Shown here one piece after another: positions 25,582-34,035 of a stretch of DNA of 36,975 nt. A model generated the notes under the pieces. The model did no database searches. It saw only the letters and a list, made by a program, of their open reading frames with translations, and was not told where the DNA came from. Both the position numbers and the translations under genes were made by a program. Within the stretch, counting starts at the first letter, position 1. Each line of letters starts with the position of its first letter. This DNA is from Brachyspira sp. (GTDB lineage Bacteria; Spirochaetota; Brachyspiria; Brachyspirales; Brachyspiraceae): contig NZ_JARHYI010000023.1 in NCBI RefSeq assembly GCF_029258575.1, positions 1-36,975 of the forward strand, given 5' to 3'.

Positions 25582-26292
25582 TTACAAACTATAAGAAAAC
25601 TCTAATATAGCATAAGTTTTATCGTCATCACTATCAAACTTCAATAAAACTTTATCATCAATAATAGCCCTCTTTACAATAATAGTATCTCCTAATTCAG
25701 CAGGTATTCTATACTCTATTCTTACTCTCTTATAATCATCATTATCAACATAATCTATAGCCATATCAATATATCTTGCATTATTTACATGATTATTATC
25801 ATCTATAAAATATTTCTTAACTTTAAATCTATTTATCTCTTTTAGTAAATCATTATCAATCTTTATTTTTCTAGGAAGATAATTCATTTCCTGTTTTTCA
25901 TCAAATGTTATATTCTTTATAAATTCAGAAGGTACTCTAATTAAATTACCATTAGATAAATCTACGAATCCACCTATAGCATAGCAAATAACAAGTTCAT
26001 TATAATTCTCATCATATATAACAGTATTCCTATAACCATAAGCCTCATTACATTCATACACATAAGTACGAACTATAATTTTATCGCTGTATTTAGGTAG
26101 TTTATATATATCAACCTGCCTAGATACTAAAAACATACTTACATTATTTTCATTAAAATATTTAGTAAGTTCTATTTCACTATCCAATTGAAAAAATGAG
26201 CAGTCCTGCATCAAATCAAATATAGATGAAGGTTTTAAAAATCCGTTTTTATCAATTTGACTAGTTCCTACAATTGCTTTCATCTCATACAT
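25582..26292 (-). CDS. Acyl-ACP thioesterase
   Basis: Hotdog-fold enzyme that releases fatty acids from acyl carrier protein. The two hotdog halves are seen: GFLKPSSIFDLMQDCSFFQL and FLVSRQVDIYKLPKYSDKI in the first; then VKKYFIDDNNHVNNARYIDMA, with the DxNxHVNN motif of the FatA/FatB family, and VRIEYRIPAELGDTI in the second. The start at 26292 (MYEMKAIVGTSQ) is chosen because AAAGG lies 10 bases before it. The ATG at 26325 falls at or before the predicted transcript start and has no ribosome site. Length of 236 fits bacterial forms. It stands alone, from a TTGACA-TATAAT promoter. Confidence 0.88.
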   Translation of the reverse strand: MYEMKAIVGTSQIDKNGFLKPSSIFDLMQDCSFFQLDSEIELTKYFNENNVSMFLVSRQVDIYKLPKYSDKIIVRTYVYECNEAYGYRNTVIYDENYNELVICYAIGGFVDLSNGNLIRVPSEFIKNITFDEKQEMNYLPRKIKIDNDLLKEINRFKVKKYFIDDNNHVNNARYIDMAIDYVDNDDYKRVRIEYRIPAELGDTIIVKRAIIDDKVLLKFDSDDDKTYAILEFSYSL

Positions 26293-26326
26293 AAATAATA
26301 AACCTTTTATTAAAAAATAATTCATT

Positions 26327-26354
26327 ATTATAATACTAAAATTATAATTGTCAA
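26327..26354 (-). promoter_or_regulatory. Promoter of the thioesterase gene
   Basis: Minus strand TTGACA (26354-26349), 16-base spacer, perfect TATAAT (26332-26327). The start near 26320 decides the translation start of the thioesterase. Confidence 0.8.
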
Positions 26355-26504
26355 AATACTAATTAGCCAATTATAAATATTGATTTATTTTTATTTAATA
26401 AAAAATCATAGTAGTAAAGTTTAGCTCAAATAAAATGTATACTTTTTCTTAATTGCATGATTATAAAATTTATATATGCTATAAGATTATATTTGATAAA
26501 AAAT

Positions 26505-27221
26505 TTAGAGAATGACTCCAATTGTAAGCATTCTTCCCAATTGAACGCCATCTCTTCTATAAGAATAAAAAACTTCATCATATGTATTTAAATTTGAAAG
26601 TTCAACATTACTTTCTAATATACCGCATTCAATAATCTGACTTTTTACTTCTAAACCATTATCAATATGCCATTTATTATTTATCATAGTTTTGTTTTTA
26701 AAATGTATTGCCACCTCATCTCCTACCTCATAATCTTTCAAAGCTATATAAGGTCCTATATAAGCATACATTTTTAAAGGATTGGCATTATACTCATTTT
26801 TCATTAACTCTATAGTTTTTGATGTAATATTCTCAACAGTTCCTCTCCAACCAGAATGAATTGCAGCAATAGATTTACTTTCATCGCAGTAAAGTATTAT
26901 AGGTACGCAATCAGCTGTTTGTACCACTAAAGGAATATTTTTAATATTAGTTATTAAAGAATCGGCTCCTTCAACGACCCTTTCTCTTCCTCCAAATAGA
27001 TTAATATTATTTTCATCTATTTTTACAATATTATCCTTATGAACCTGATGCATAAATATAGATTTATTTATATCAAAATTAATATATTTAAAAAACTCAT
27101 CTTCAGTATTTTTTCTATATTCCAGAGTTATATCTTTGGCATTAATATTATTAGCCTTTGCAAGAATGGATATATGTATATTTTGTTTATTATTTTTGGA
27201 AGGATAAAAAATATTATTCAT
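26505..27221 (-). CDS. PgeF/YfiH-family protein (multicopper polyphenol oxidase fold)
   Basis: Protein of 238 residues of the DUF152/YfiH family, once called laccase-like. Members have been shown to act as purine nucleoside phosphorylase/deaminase or to edit peptidoglycan precursors (PgeF). The zinc site is visible: MHQVHKDNI (first histidine), LVVQTADCVPIILY (cysteine), and AAIHSGWRGTVENI (second histidine). IGPYIALKDYEVGDEV and FYSYRRDGVQLGRML end the fold. It overlaps the preceding coiled-coil gene by 8 bases. AGAAG precedes the ATG. Confidence 0.9.
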   Translation of the reverse strand: MNNIFYPSKNNKQNIHISILAKANNINAKDITLEYRKNTEDEFFKYINFDINKSIFMHQVHKDNIVKIDENNINLFGGRERVVEGADSLITNIKNIPLVVQTADCVPIILYCDESKSIAAIHSGWRGTVENITSKTIELMKNEYNANPLKMYAYIGPYIALKDYEVGDEVAIHFKNKTMINNKWHIDNGLEVKSQIIECGILESNVELSNLNTYDEVFYSYRRDGVQLGRMLTIGVIL

Positions 27222-27450
27222 TCTTTAATCTTCTGATTTCTTCTTCTAATTCTTTTACTTTTATAGTTAATTCTTTAGTTTCGTTTCTAGACTGTTCCAT
27301 AATATTTTCATACAAAGTAAAAAATTTTTTAGCATATTCTAATTTTTGTTTTAATTCACTCATTTCTTCTTTATAAACATCTATCTTAGAAGAGAGAAGT
27401 TTATTATCTTCTTGTAATTCTAAAATGATGTCTTTATCGCTGTATTCCAC
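27214..27450 (-). CDS. Small coiled-coil protein
   Basis: A 78-residue protein, almost all a coiled coil: LELQEDNKLLSSKIDVYKEE and MSELKQKLEYAKKFF, then TKELTIKVKELEEEIRRL. No named family is recognised; size recalls ZapA/ZapB-like division proteins, but sequence evidence is lacking. I place the start at GTG 27450, 9 bases after AGAGG. The ATG at 27498 overlaps the predicted -10 region and so cannot be in the transcript. It overlaps the PgeF-type gene by 8 bases. Confidence 0.7.
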   Translation of the reverse strand: MEYSDKDIILELQEDNKLLSSKIDVYKEEMSELKQKLEYAKKFFTLYENIMEQSRNETKELTIKVKELEEEIRRLKNE

Positions 27451-27486
27451 TTCTACAAACCTCTTATTTTGTGTATGTATAATATT

Positions 27487-27515
27487 TATTATGTACATTA
27501 TAAATGAATTGTCAA
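27487..27515 (-). promoter_or_regulatory. Promoter of the coiled-coil and pgeF-like genes
   Basis: Minus strand TTGACA (27515-27510). The -10 is CATAAT (spacing 16) or ATAATA (spacing 17), at 27493-27487. The start would be near 27480. Confidence 0.6.
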
Positions 27516-27539
27516 GTAAATTAACTAATATTATGATAG

Positions 27540-27570
27540 AAAAGTTTTTTTAATGCATAAAAAACCTTTT
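27540..27570. terminator. Candidate terminator after leuB
   Basis: AAAAGTTTTTTT (27540-27551) pairs with AAAAAACCTTTT (27559-27570) with one mismatch and a 7-base loop. It lies 14 bases after the leuB stop. It is AT-rich and only a moderate call. Confidence 0.5.
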
Positions 27571-27583
27571 AACTATTATATCA

Positions 27584-28672
27584 TTATATATTTGATACTA
27601 TTATATCTCCCATTTCCGAACATTTCACTTCTTTATACAGATAAGTCATAATATTATGTTTCGGCATTATATCATGAGTTCTATAACTGTCATCTATAGC
27701 CTTATAAACAGCTTTTTCTACATCTTCCGCCTCATCAAGCATATTGAAAGAATATCTAAACATCATAGCAAGAGAAAGTATAGTACCTATAGGATTTGCT
27801 AAATCTTGCCCCGCAATATCAGGAGCTGAACCATGAATAGGTTCATACATTCCGAAAGTTCCATCTGAAAGACATGCAGAAGGTGCCATACCTATAGACC
27901 CGCTTATAACACTAGCTTCATCAGAAAGTATATCCCCAAACATATTTTCTGTAACTATAACACCAAACTGAGAAGGATTAGCCGCTATCTGCATAGAAGC
28001 ATTATCAACATACATATCATTATATTTAACATCGCTGTATTCTTTAGCTAAATCATTCATAACTTCACGCCATAATTTTGAAGTATGAAGAACATTGGCT
28101 TTATCAACAGAAGTTAAAGGCTTTTTAATTTTTCTTGCTATCTCAAATGCTACTTTACCTATTCTTCTTATTTCTGTTTCAGTATAAAGCATAAGATCTG
28201 TTGCCTGCTTTACGCCATTAACAGTTTCAAATTTATGCTCTCCAAAATAAACTCCTCCTGTAAGTTCTTTAACCATAATAAAGTCTATCATATCCTTACA
28301 TATACTTTCTTTAAGAGGAGAAGCATATTCCAAAGATTTTAAAATTCTTGTAGGTCTTATATTAGCATAAAGATTAAGTTCCTTACGCAATTTTAATAAA
28401 CCTCTTTCAGGTCTGTTTTCAGGAGCAACATTATCCCATTTAGGACCTCCAACAGAACCAAGAAGTATGGAGTCAGACTTTTTGCATTTCTCTAAATTTT
28501 CATCTGTAATAGGAATTCCGTATTTATCAATGGAAACTCCTCCCATATCTACATACTCCAAATTAAATTTATGAGAATATTTTTCAGCTATTTTATTTAA
28601 TACATCAATAGCTTTATCAACTACTTCAGGGCCTACTCCATCCCCTTTTATAACTACAATATTTTTTTCCAT
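27584..28672 (-). CDS. leuB: 3-isopropylmalate dehydrogenase
   Basis: NAD-dependent enzyme for the third step of leucine synthesis. It begins IVVIKGDGVGPEVVDKAIDV, and has LLGSVGGPKWDN, LRKELNLYANIRP (substrate arginines), FIMVKELTGGVYFG, SVDKANVLHTSKLWREV with the catalytic lysine, and NMFGDILSDEASVISGSIGM. GSAPDIAGQDLANPIGTILS is the NAD-binding signature. Length of 362 is standard, and nothing looks damaged. AGGA lies 9-12 bases before the ATG. It is last in the ilvBNC-leu block, but the genes that should feed it (leuA, leuC, leuD) are decayed or absent just upstream, so its use is unclear. Confidence 0.96.
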   Translation of the reverse strand: MEKNIVVIKGDGVGPEVVDKAIDVLNKIAEKYSHKFNLEYVDMGGVSIDKYGIPITDENLEKCKKSDSILLGSVGGPKWDNVAPENRPERGLLKLRKELNLYANIRPTRILKSLEYASPLKESICKDMIDFIMVKELTGGVYFGEHKFETVNGVKQATDLMLYTETEIRRIGKVAFEIARKIKKPLTSVDKANVLHTSKLWREVMNDLAKEYSDVKYNDMYVDNASMQIAANPSQFGVIVTENMFGDILSDEASVISGSIGMAPSACLSDGTFGMYEPIHGSAPDIAGQDLANPIGTILSLAMMFRYSFNMLDEAEDVEKAVYKAIDDSYRTHDIMPKHNIMTYLYKEVKCSEMGDIIVSNI

Positions 28673-28709
28673 AATAATATTCCTAAACTATTTTTATAAA
28701 AATGATAAA

Positions 28710-28964
28710 TTATAAAGAGTTCTTTATAGAGTTTAAAAGTCAATTAGAATTTATAATGTTTTTAATAAACTCTGAAAAAGGCTCTGCTTTATAACTTTCA
28801 TTTTTAGTGATATTTAATATTATACCATTATCAAAATCAACTTCAACCTCATCATTGGAATTTATTTTCTTGTTTGCCTCTTCATATTCCAATATAGCAA
28901 ATCCTATATTAATTGAATTTCTATAAAATATCCTAGCAAAAGTACATGCCCCCCTCCATATCTT
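28710..28964 (-). pseudogene. leuD: leuD relic (3-isopropylmalate dehydratase small subunit)
   Basis: Only the carboxyl-terminal part remains: [20 protein letters not shown], then the [11 protein letters not shown] and [18 protein letters not shown] segments, a stop, and LLNSIKNSL. This matches the usual LeuD end ([24 protein letters not shown]). The amino-terminal half, with NFGCGSSREHA, is missing. It reads on without a frameshift from the leuA relic, apart from one stop codon at 28965-28967, which shows a deletion joined the two genes. leuC (about 1.3 kb) is gone. Confidence 0.85.
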
Positions 28965-29446
28965 CTATTTTCCTATAACAGTTTTATCATCAGAAGCTAA
29001 TTTCACAATAACTTCACCCAAAGCATCTTCAGCAGAAAATTCTATAAACTAAAATTTTGTTTTAGCATAAGAAACATATTCTTTTATACTTTCTAATACC
29101 TGCCTCTAGTCATCTCTAATTTATACTTTAAATGTATATCGATTCTAGCTATCAATGTATGAAACTTGTATGTTTATCCTATACAAGTGCATCATAAACT
29201 CTATCTATATCTTTTTTTATTATATCTAGCCAAACTAGCCAATTTAGCATTTTGAATAATCTTGCCTACATCTCTTATGGCATTGAAATCATCTTCATAA
29301 CATATAGTAAAACATCTCTCTATAATATCAACTCCCAATTTATCTAATTCATACTCCATTTCTAATTTTTCGGCTAAATTCATAGTACAGCCCAGAGATT
29401 GTTCTCAGTATCTTAAAGTAGTATCAAAAATCTTAATCTTTCTCAT
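28965..29446 (-). pseudogene. leuA: leuA relic (2-isopropylmalate synthase)
   Basis: Fragments of the first leucine enzyme. From ATG 29446: RKIKIFDTTLR, a stop where the usual text is DGEQSPG, GCTMNLAEKLEMEYELDKLG and VDIIERCF, NAIRDVGKIIQNAKLASLAR, then a frameshift in an A run to NKKDIDRVYDALV. Next FHTLIARIDIHLKYKLEMTR, LESIKEYVSYAKTKF and FIEFSAEDA. From there it jumps straight to the carboxyl-terminal text ALGEVIVKLASDD and KTVIGK, so about 300 residues are deleted. The joint lies near 29022-29030, where both parts share Asp-Ala. The 60-codon open piece at 29201-29383 is part of this relic. Confidence 0.9.
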
Positions 29447-29513
29447 TGTTAAAACCCTTATTATAAAAACATCATATAACTAAAGATGATTTGGATTATA
29501 CTAAATTCTAATA

Positions 29514-30533
<1,020 letters not shown>

Positions 30534-30542
30534 TTATTTTTA

Positions 30543-31070
30543 TTAAAATACAAATTTATTAGTTATATTCATATTTGGTACATCATCTCCAAGTTGTATA
30601 GATGTAACTCCTGTTCTTGAAAGCTCCAATATATTAAACTCTTTTAATGCATCTAAATATCCGTCTATAACTGTAACTGATGCAGTAATTTCAACTATCA
30701 TACTTTTCTTTCCTATATCAAGTATAATTCCATTATGTGCATTTGTTATATCGCATGCCTTTCTTCTATTGCTATCATCAATCTCTATTTTCACCAATGA
30801 TAAATCTCTTATTATACTATTTGAATGATCTATCAAATGCACCGAATGTACTTCTATAAGTTTTGAAGCCTGTTTCATAATATGTGATATATGAGAATCA
30901 TCGCATTCTGTTACTATGGTAATTCTGGATATAGTAGGTACACAGGTTACAGAACAAGTAATCGTTTCTATATTAAAACCTTTCTGACTGAATAATAAAG
31001 TTATTCTATTTAATACTCCTGAACTATTATCTACAAATAAAACTAAAACTCTTCTTTCTTTAACTTCCAT
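30543..31070 (-). CDS. ilvN: Acetolactate synthase small subunit
   Basis: Regulatory subunit that binds IlvB and gives valine feedback. The ACT domain is residues about 6-80 (RVLVLFVDNSSGVLNRITLL then FSQKGFNIETIT). The carboxyl-terminal half, ending in LSRTGVTSIQLGD, is normal. Length of 175 is typical. GGAG lies before the ATG, and ilvB stops 18 bases upstream. The name ilvH is equally used. Confidence 0.93.
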   Translation of the reverse strand: MEVKERRVLVLFVDNSSGVLNRITLLFSQKGFNIETITCSVTCVPTISRITIVTECDDSHISHIMKQASKLIEVHSVHLIDHSNSIIRDLSLVKIEIDDSNRRKACDITNAHNGIILDIGKKSMIVEITASVTVIDGYLDALKEFNILELSRTGVTSIQLGDDVPNMNITNKFVF

Positions 31071-31088
31071 CTTTTACTCCTGTAATTA

Positions 31089-32762
31089 TTAATCTACTAT
31101 TATATCATCTACAGTTCCGCCCGAAGGAATCATAGGAAGAACTTTCAAATCTTTATCTATAACACATTCTATCCATACAGGACATTTACATTCCAAAGCC
31201 TCTTCAAATGCTTTTTCAAATTCATTTATAGTTTCGCATCTAAAACCTCTAGCACCAAAACCTTCAGCTACTTTTACATAATCCATTCTTTTATTAATAT
31301 CAGTACTTGAATATCTTGAACCATAAAATATAGTTTGCCATTGTCTTACCATACCCAATGTGCTGTTATTAAGTATTATTGATATTATAGGCAAATTATA
31401 TTCAACTGCAGTTGCAACTTCATTTAAATTCATATAGAAGGATCCATCTCCCGTTATATGTATTACCCTTCTATCAGGCTTTGCAACTTGAGCTCCTAAT
31501 GCAGCACCATATCCATACCCCATAGTACCTAAACCACCGCTTGTTATGAAACTTCTAGGTTTTGTATGTCTTATATATTGAACTGCCCACATTTGATGCT
31601 GACCTACATCTGTAACATATATAGCTTCATCTTTAGTTTTATTTCCTATTATATCCATAACTTTACTAGGATAAATTCCATCTTTATTGGAATTTCTATT
31701 AGAATCATCTGTCATCTCTTTAGCTTTTAATAATGATAAATATTCAACCCACTCATCATCATTAACTTTTTTTACAAGCTTTTTAAATTTATCCAAAACA
31801 ATTCTCAAATCACCTATTATACTATAATCAACATAAACATTTTTATTTATTTCGCTTTTATCAATATCTATATGCACCTTTTTAGCAACGCCTCCGAATT
31901 TAGAAGTATTTAAAGCAACTCTATCACTGAATCTAGTACCAATAGCTAATATCAAATCTGCCTCATTTATAACCTTATTTGCAGTAGCAGAACCATGCAT
32001 ACCTAAAAGCCCTAAATTTAATTTTTCATTATATCCCAATACTCCAGCTGCCATTAATGTATGAACTGAAGGTATATTAGAATTAATCATAAACTCTCTT
32101 AATTTATCACTGGAATCTTTAGCCCCGCCTCCAAAATATATTATTGGTCTTTTAGAGTTATTTATTAATTCAGCAACTTCTTCTATAGTTTTTTCATCTT
32201 CCTTACTTATTGATGAAGATATAGGTACAAATTTAGATTTTGCAATAAATTCAGTTTCTTCAAAAGTAAAATTTTTAGGTATATCTATTAAAACGGGTCC
32301 CTTTCTTCCTGTATTAGCTATAATAAAAGCCTTTCTTATAGTATCAGCTAAATCATCTACACTTCTAACAACAAAATTATGTTTAGTAACAGGTATTGTA
32401 ATTCCAGCAATAAAAACTTCCTGAAAAGAATCTTTTCCTATCAAACTTTCTGGAACATTTGCTGTTATGGCAACTAAAGGCACACTATCCATATATGCAG
32501 TTGCTAAAGGAGTAACTAAATTAGTTGCTCCAGGTCCGCTTGTAGCAATAACCACTCCTGTTTTTCCGCTTACTCTTGCATATCCGTCAGCAGCATGACA
32601 GGCTCCAACTTCATCAGCTGGCATTATATGTTCAATTTTATCTCTATATTTATAAATAGCATCATATATGAATAAAGCAGCACCGCCCGGATAACCAAAA
32701 ATTTTATCTACGCCTTCTTCTATTAAAACTTCTATTATTATATCAGATCCGTTTAATTTCAT
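31089..32762 (-). CDS. ilvB: Acetolactate synthase large subunit
   Basis: Thiamine-diphosphate enzyme that makes acetolactate and acetohydroxybutyrate, first common step of valine and isoleucine synthesis. It begins GSDIIIEVLIEEGVDKIFGY and PGGAALFIYDA. The activating glutamate is in PADEVGACHAADGYARVSG. GPGATNLVTPLATAYMDS, a central FAD-type domain, and the TPP signature GDGSFYMNLNE through LNNSTLGMV follow. Length of 557 is usual. AAGGAG lies 7-12 bases before the ATG. It is the first large gene of ilvB-ilvN-ilvC. A small isoleucine- and leucine-rich ORF lies 124 bases upstream. Confidence 0.97.
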   Translation of the reverse strand: MKLNGSDIIIEVLIEEGVDKIFGYPGGAALFIYDAIYKYRDKIEHIMPADEVGACHAADGYARVSGKTGVVIATSGPGATNLVTPLATAYMDSVPLVAITANVPESLIGKDSFQEVFIAGITIPVTKHNFVVRSVDDLADTIRKAFIIANTGRKGPVLIDIPKNFTFEETEFIAKSKFVPISSSISKEDEKTIEEVAELINNSKRPIIYFGGGAKDSSDKLREFMINSNIPSVHTLMAAGVLGYNEKLNLGLLGMHGSATANKVINEADLILAIGTRFSDRVALNTSKFGGVAKKVHIDIDKSEINKNVYVDYSIIGDLRIVLDKFKKLVKKVNDDEWVEYLSLLKAKEMTDDSNRNSNKDGIYPSKVMDIIGNKTKDEAIYVTDVGQHQMWAVQYIRHTKPRSFITSGGLGTMGYGYGAALGAQVAKPDRRVIHITGDGSFYMNLNEVATAVEYNLPIISIILNNSTLGMVRQWQTIFYGSRYSSTDINKRMDYVKVAEGFGARGFRCETINEFEKAFEEALECKCPVWIECVIDKDLKVLPMIPSGGTVDDIIVD

Positions 32763-32886
32763 TAATAACTCCTTAATTTATTTTATAACCTTATAATTTA
32801 CATTATTATATTTCTATTTATAGAAACCTAATTTTAAAAAAGTATATTATTTTAGTAATTATGTGTTTTATTTATATTTTAGATAA

Positions 32887-33039
32887 TTATAACAGGATAT
32901 TAATAAAAATAGAGAAGAGAATATTTAAGATAATAGTGTTTTTCTTTGAATTAGTTGATTTAAAAACATTGTTAGCTGATGTATCTTGTTTTGTATTATC
33001 AAAAACAGAATACATACCATAAAAAGATGGCATATTCAT
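32887..33039 (-). CDS. Candidate leader peptide of the ilv operon
   Basis: A 50-residue ORF, MNMPSFYGMYSVFDNTKQDT through a carboxyl tail NTIILNILFSIFINILL and stop. AAGGGAG lies 7 bases before the ATG, and a promoter (33069-33096) lies just upstream. Ten of the last 16 residues are isoleucine or leucine; codons CTC and CTG, rare in so AT-rich a genome, are used there. This recalls attenuator leader peptides. An AT-only stem (32856-32862 with 32883-32889) covers its stop codon, but no convincing terminator precedes ilvB, so attenuation is unproven. It could equally be a tiny protein with one membrane helix. Confidence 0.5.
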   Translation of the reverse strand: MNMPSFYGMYSVFDNTKQDTSANNVFKSTNSKKNTIILNILFSIFINILL

Positions 33040-33068
33040 CTTTATTCTCCCTTATGTAAATTAAATAT

Positions 33069-33096
33069 ATTATAATATTTTTGAATAATATTACAA
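33069..33096 (-). promoter_or_regulatory. Promoter of the ilv-leu operon
   Basis: Minus strand TTGTAA (33096-33091), 16-base spacer, perfect TATAAT (33074-33069). The start, near 33062, is just ahead of the ribosome site of the small ORF. Confidence 0.65.
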
Positions 33097-33159
33097 TACT
33101 TAAATATAATTTTTTTCTCAACTTTTATCTTATGATATAATTGAGTATATAAATTATTA

Positions 33160-33187
33160 TTGACAATATAAATTATTTTAGTATACT
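33160..33187 (+). promoter_or_regulatory. Promoter of the SanA-like gene and gltS
   Basis: TTGACA (33160-33165), 16-base spacer, TATACT (33182-33187). The leader would be about 20 bases. Confidence 0.7.
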
Positions 33188-33213
33188 ATCAAAATCATAC
33201 GGTTGCAGTGTTT

Positions 33214-34035
33214 ATGAATATATTAAAAAACAGATACAAAAAAAAAATATCATACATAAAAAATAAAAAAGAAATATTAAATAAAAAAATATATAAAAAT
33301 AATTTATATAAATTTTCTAATTATTTAATTTTTATTTTTTTATCATGTTTTCAATTTATACCAGAAATAATTATAATATCTATTTTAATATGCATTATAA
33401 TATATTCATCAGTATCTCTATATTCAAAAAAATATATATATTCTTCAGCAGAAAATATACCCTATAATGATGTAGCATTGGTTTTGGGAACTAGTAAATA
33501 TTTGCATGATGGAAGAATCAATATGTATTTTAAATTCAGAATGGATGCTGCTTATGAATTATATCAAAAAGGAAAAGTAAAATATATATTAGTAAGCGGA
33601 GATAATAGATATAAATCATATAATGAACCTAGGCAAATGCGTTTGGATTTAATAAAATTAGGTGTTAATAAAAATCATATATTTTTGGACTTTGCTGGAT
33701 TTAGAACAAGAGATTCTATTATCAGAGCAAATAAGGTTTTTGAACTTAGCAATTTTACCATAGTATCACAGCCTTTTCATAATGAAAGAGCCATATTGAT
33801 AGCAAGACAAAAAAATATTAATGCTATAGGATATAATGCTAATAATGTTAGGAAATTGTACAGAATCAGACAATTTCCTAGAGAATTTGGAGCAAGAGTT
33901 TTAATGTTTATGGATATCATATTAAATAAGCCCCCAAAATTTTATGGAGATATAATAAAAATAGAAGAAAGAGAAATTACAAAATATAAAAGTAATAAAA
34001 TAAATAAAAAATTAAATGGAGAGAGAAAAAAATAA
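33214..34035 (+). CDS. SanA/YdcF-family membrane protein (DUF218)
   Basis: Inner-membrane protein with one helix (about residues 30-70) and an outer DUF218 domain. Key text is DVALVLGTSKYLHDGRINMY, FRMDAAYELYQKGKVKYILV, VSGDNRYKSYNEPRQMRLDL, LDFAGFRTRDSIIRANKVF, TIVSQPFHNERAILIARQ. This matches SanA, linked in enteric bacteria to envelope integrity; its reaction is not known. An alternative GTG start at 33208 adds two residues. Neither has a good ribosome site, and the ATG is preferred. It overlaps gltS by one base (TAATG). Confidence 0.82.
   Translation: MNILKNRYKKKISYIKNKKEILNKKIYKNNLYKFSNYLIFIFLSCFQFIPEIIIISILICIIIYSSVSLYSKKYIYSSAENIPYNDVALVLGTSKYLHDGRINMYFKFRMDAAYELYQKGKVKYILVSGDNRYKSYNEPRQMRLDLIKLGVNKNHIFLDFAGFRTRDSIIRANKVFELSNFTIVSQPFHNERAILIARQKNINAIGYNANNVRKLYRIRQFPREFGARVLMFMDIILNKPPKFYGDIIKIEEREITKYKSNKINKKLNGERKK

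Noticed and set aside
26293-26325. Longer thioesterase start at ATG 26325
   Set aside because: The promoter -10 is at 26327-26332, so this ATG falls at or before the transcript start. The ATG at 26292 has AAAGG.
27451-27498. Longer coiled-coil protein start at ATG 27498
   Set aside because: It overlaps the predicted -10 region of its own promoter. GTG 27450 has AGAGG at good spacing.
29201-29383. A 60-codon open frame that looks like a small gene
   Set aside because: Its text (NLAEKLE, LGVDIIE, IIQNAKLASLAR) is the early part of LeuA, and the same gene continues in other frames on both sides. It is a pseudogene piece.
32811-32826. TTTCTA-TTTA-TAGAAA stem before ilvB as an attenuator terminator
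   Set aside because: The stem is only 6 bp, AT-rich and not followed by a T run, so it cannot be called a terminator.
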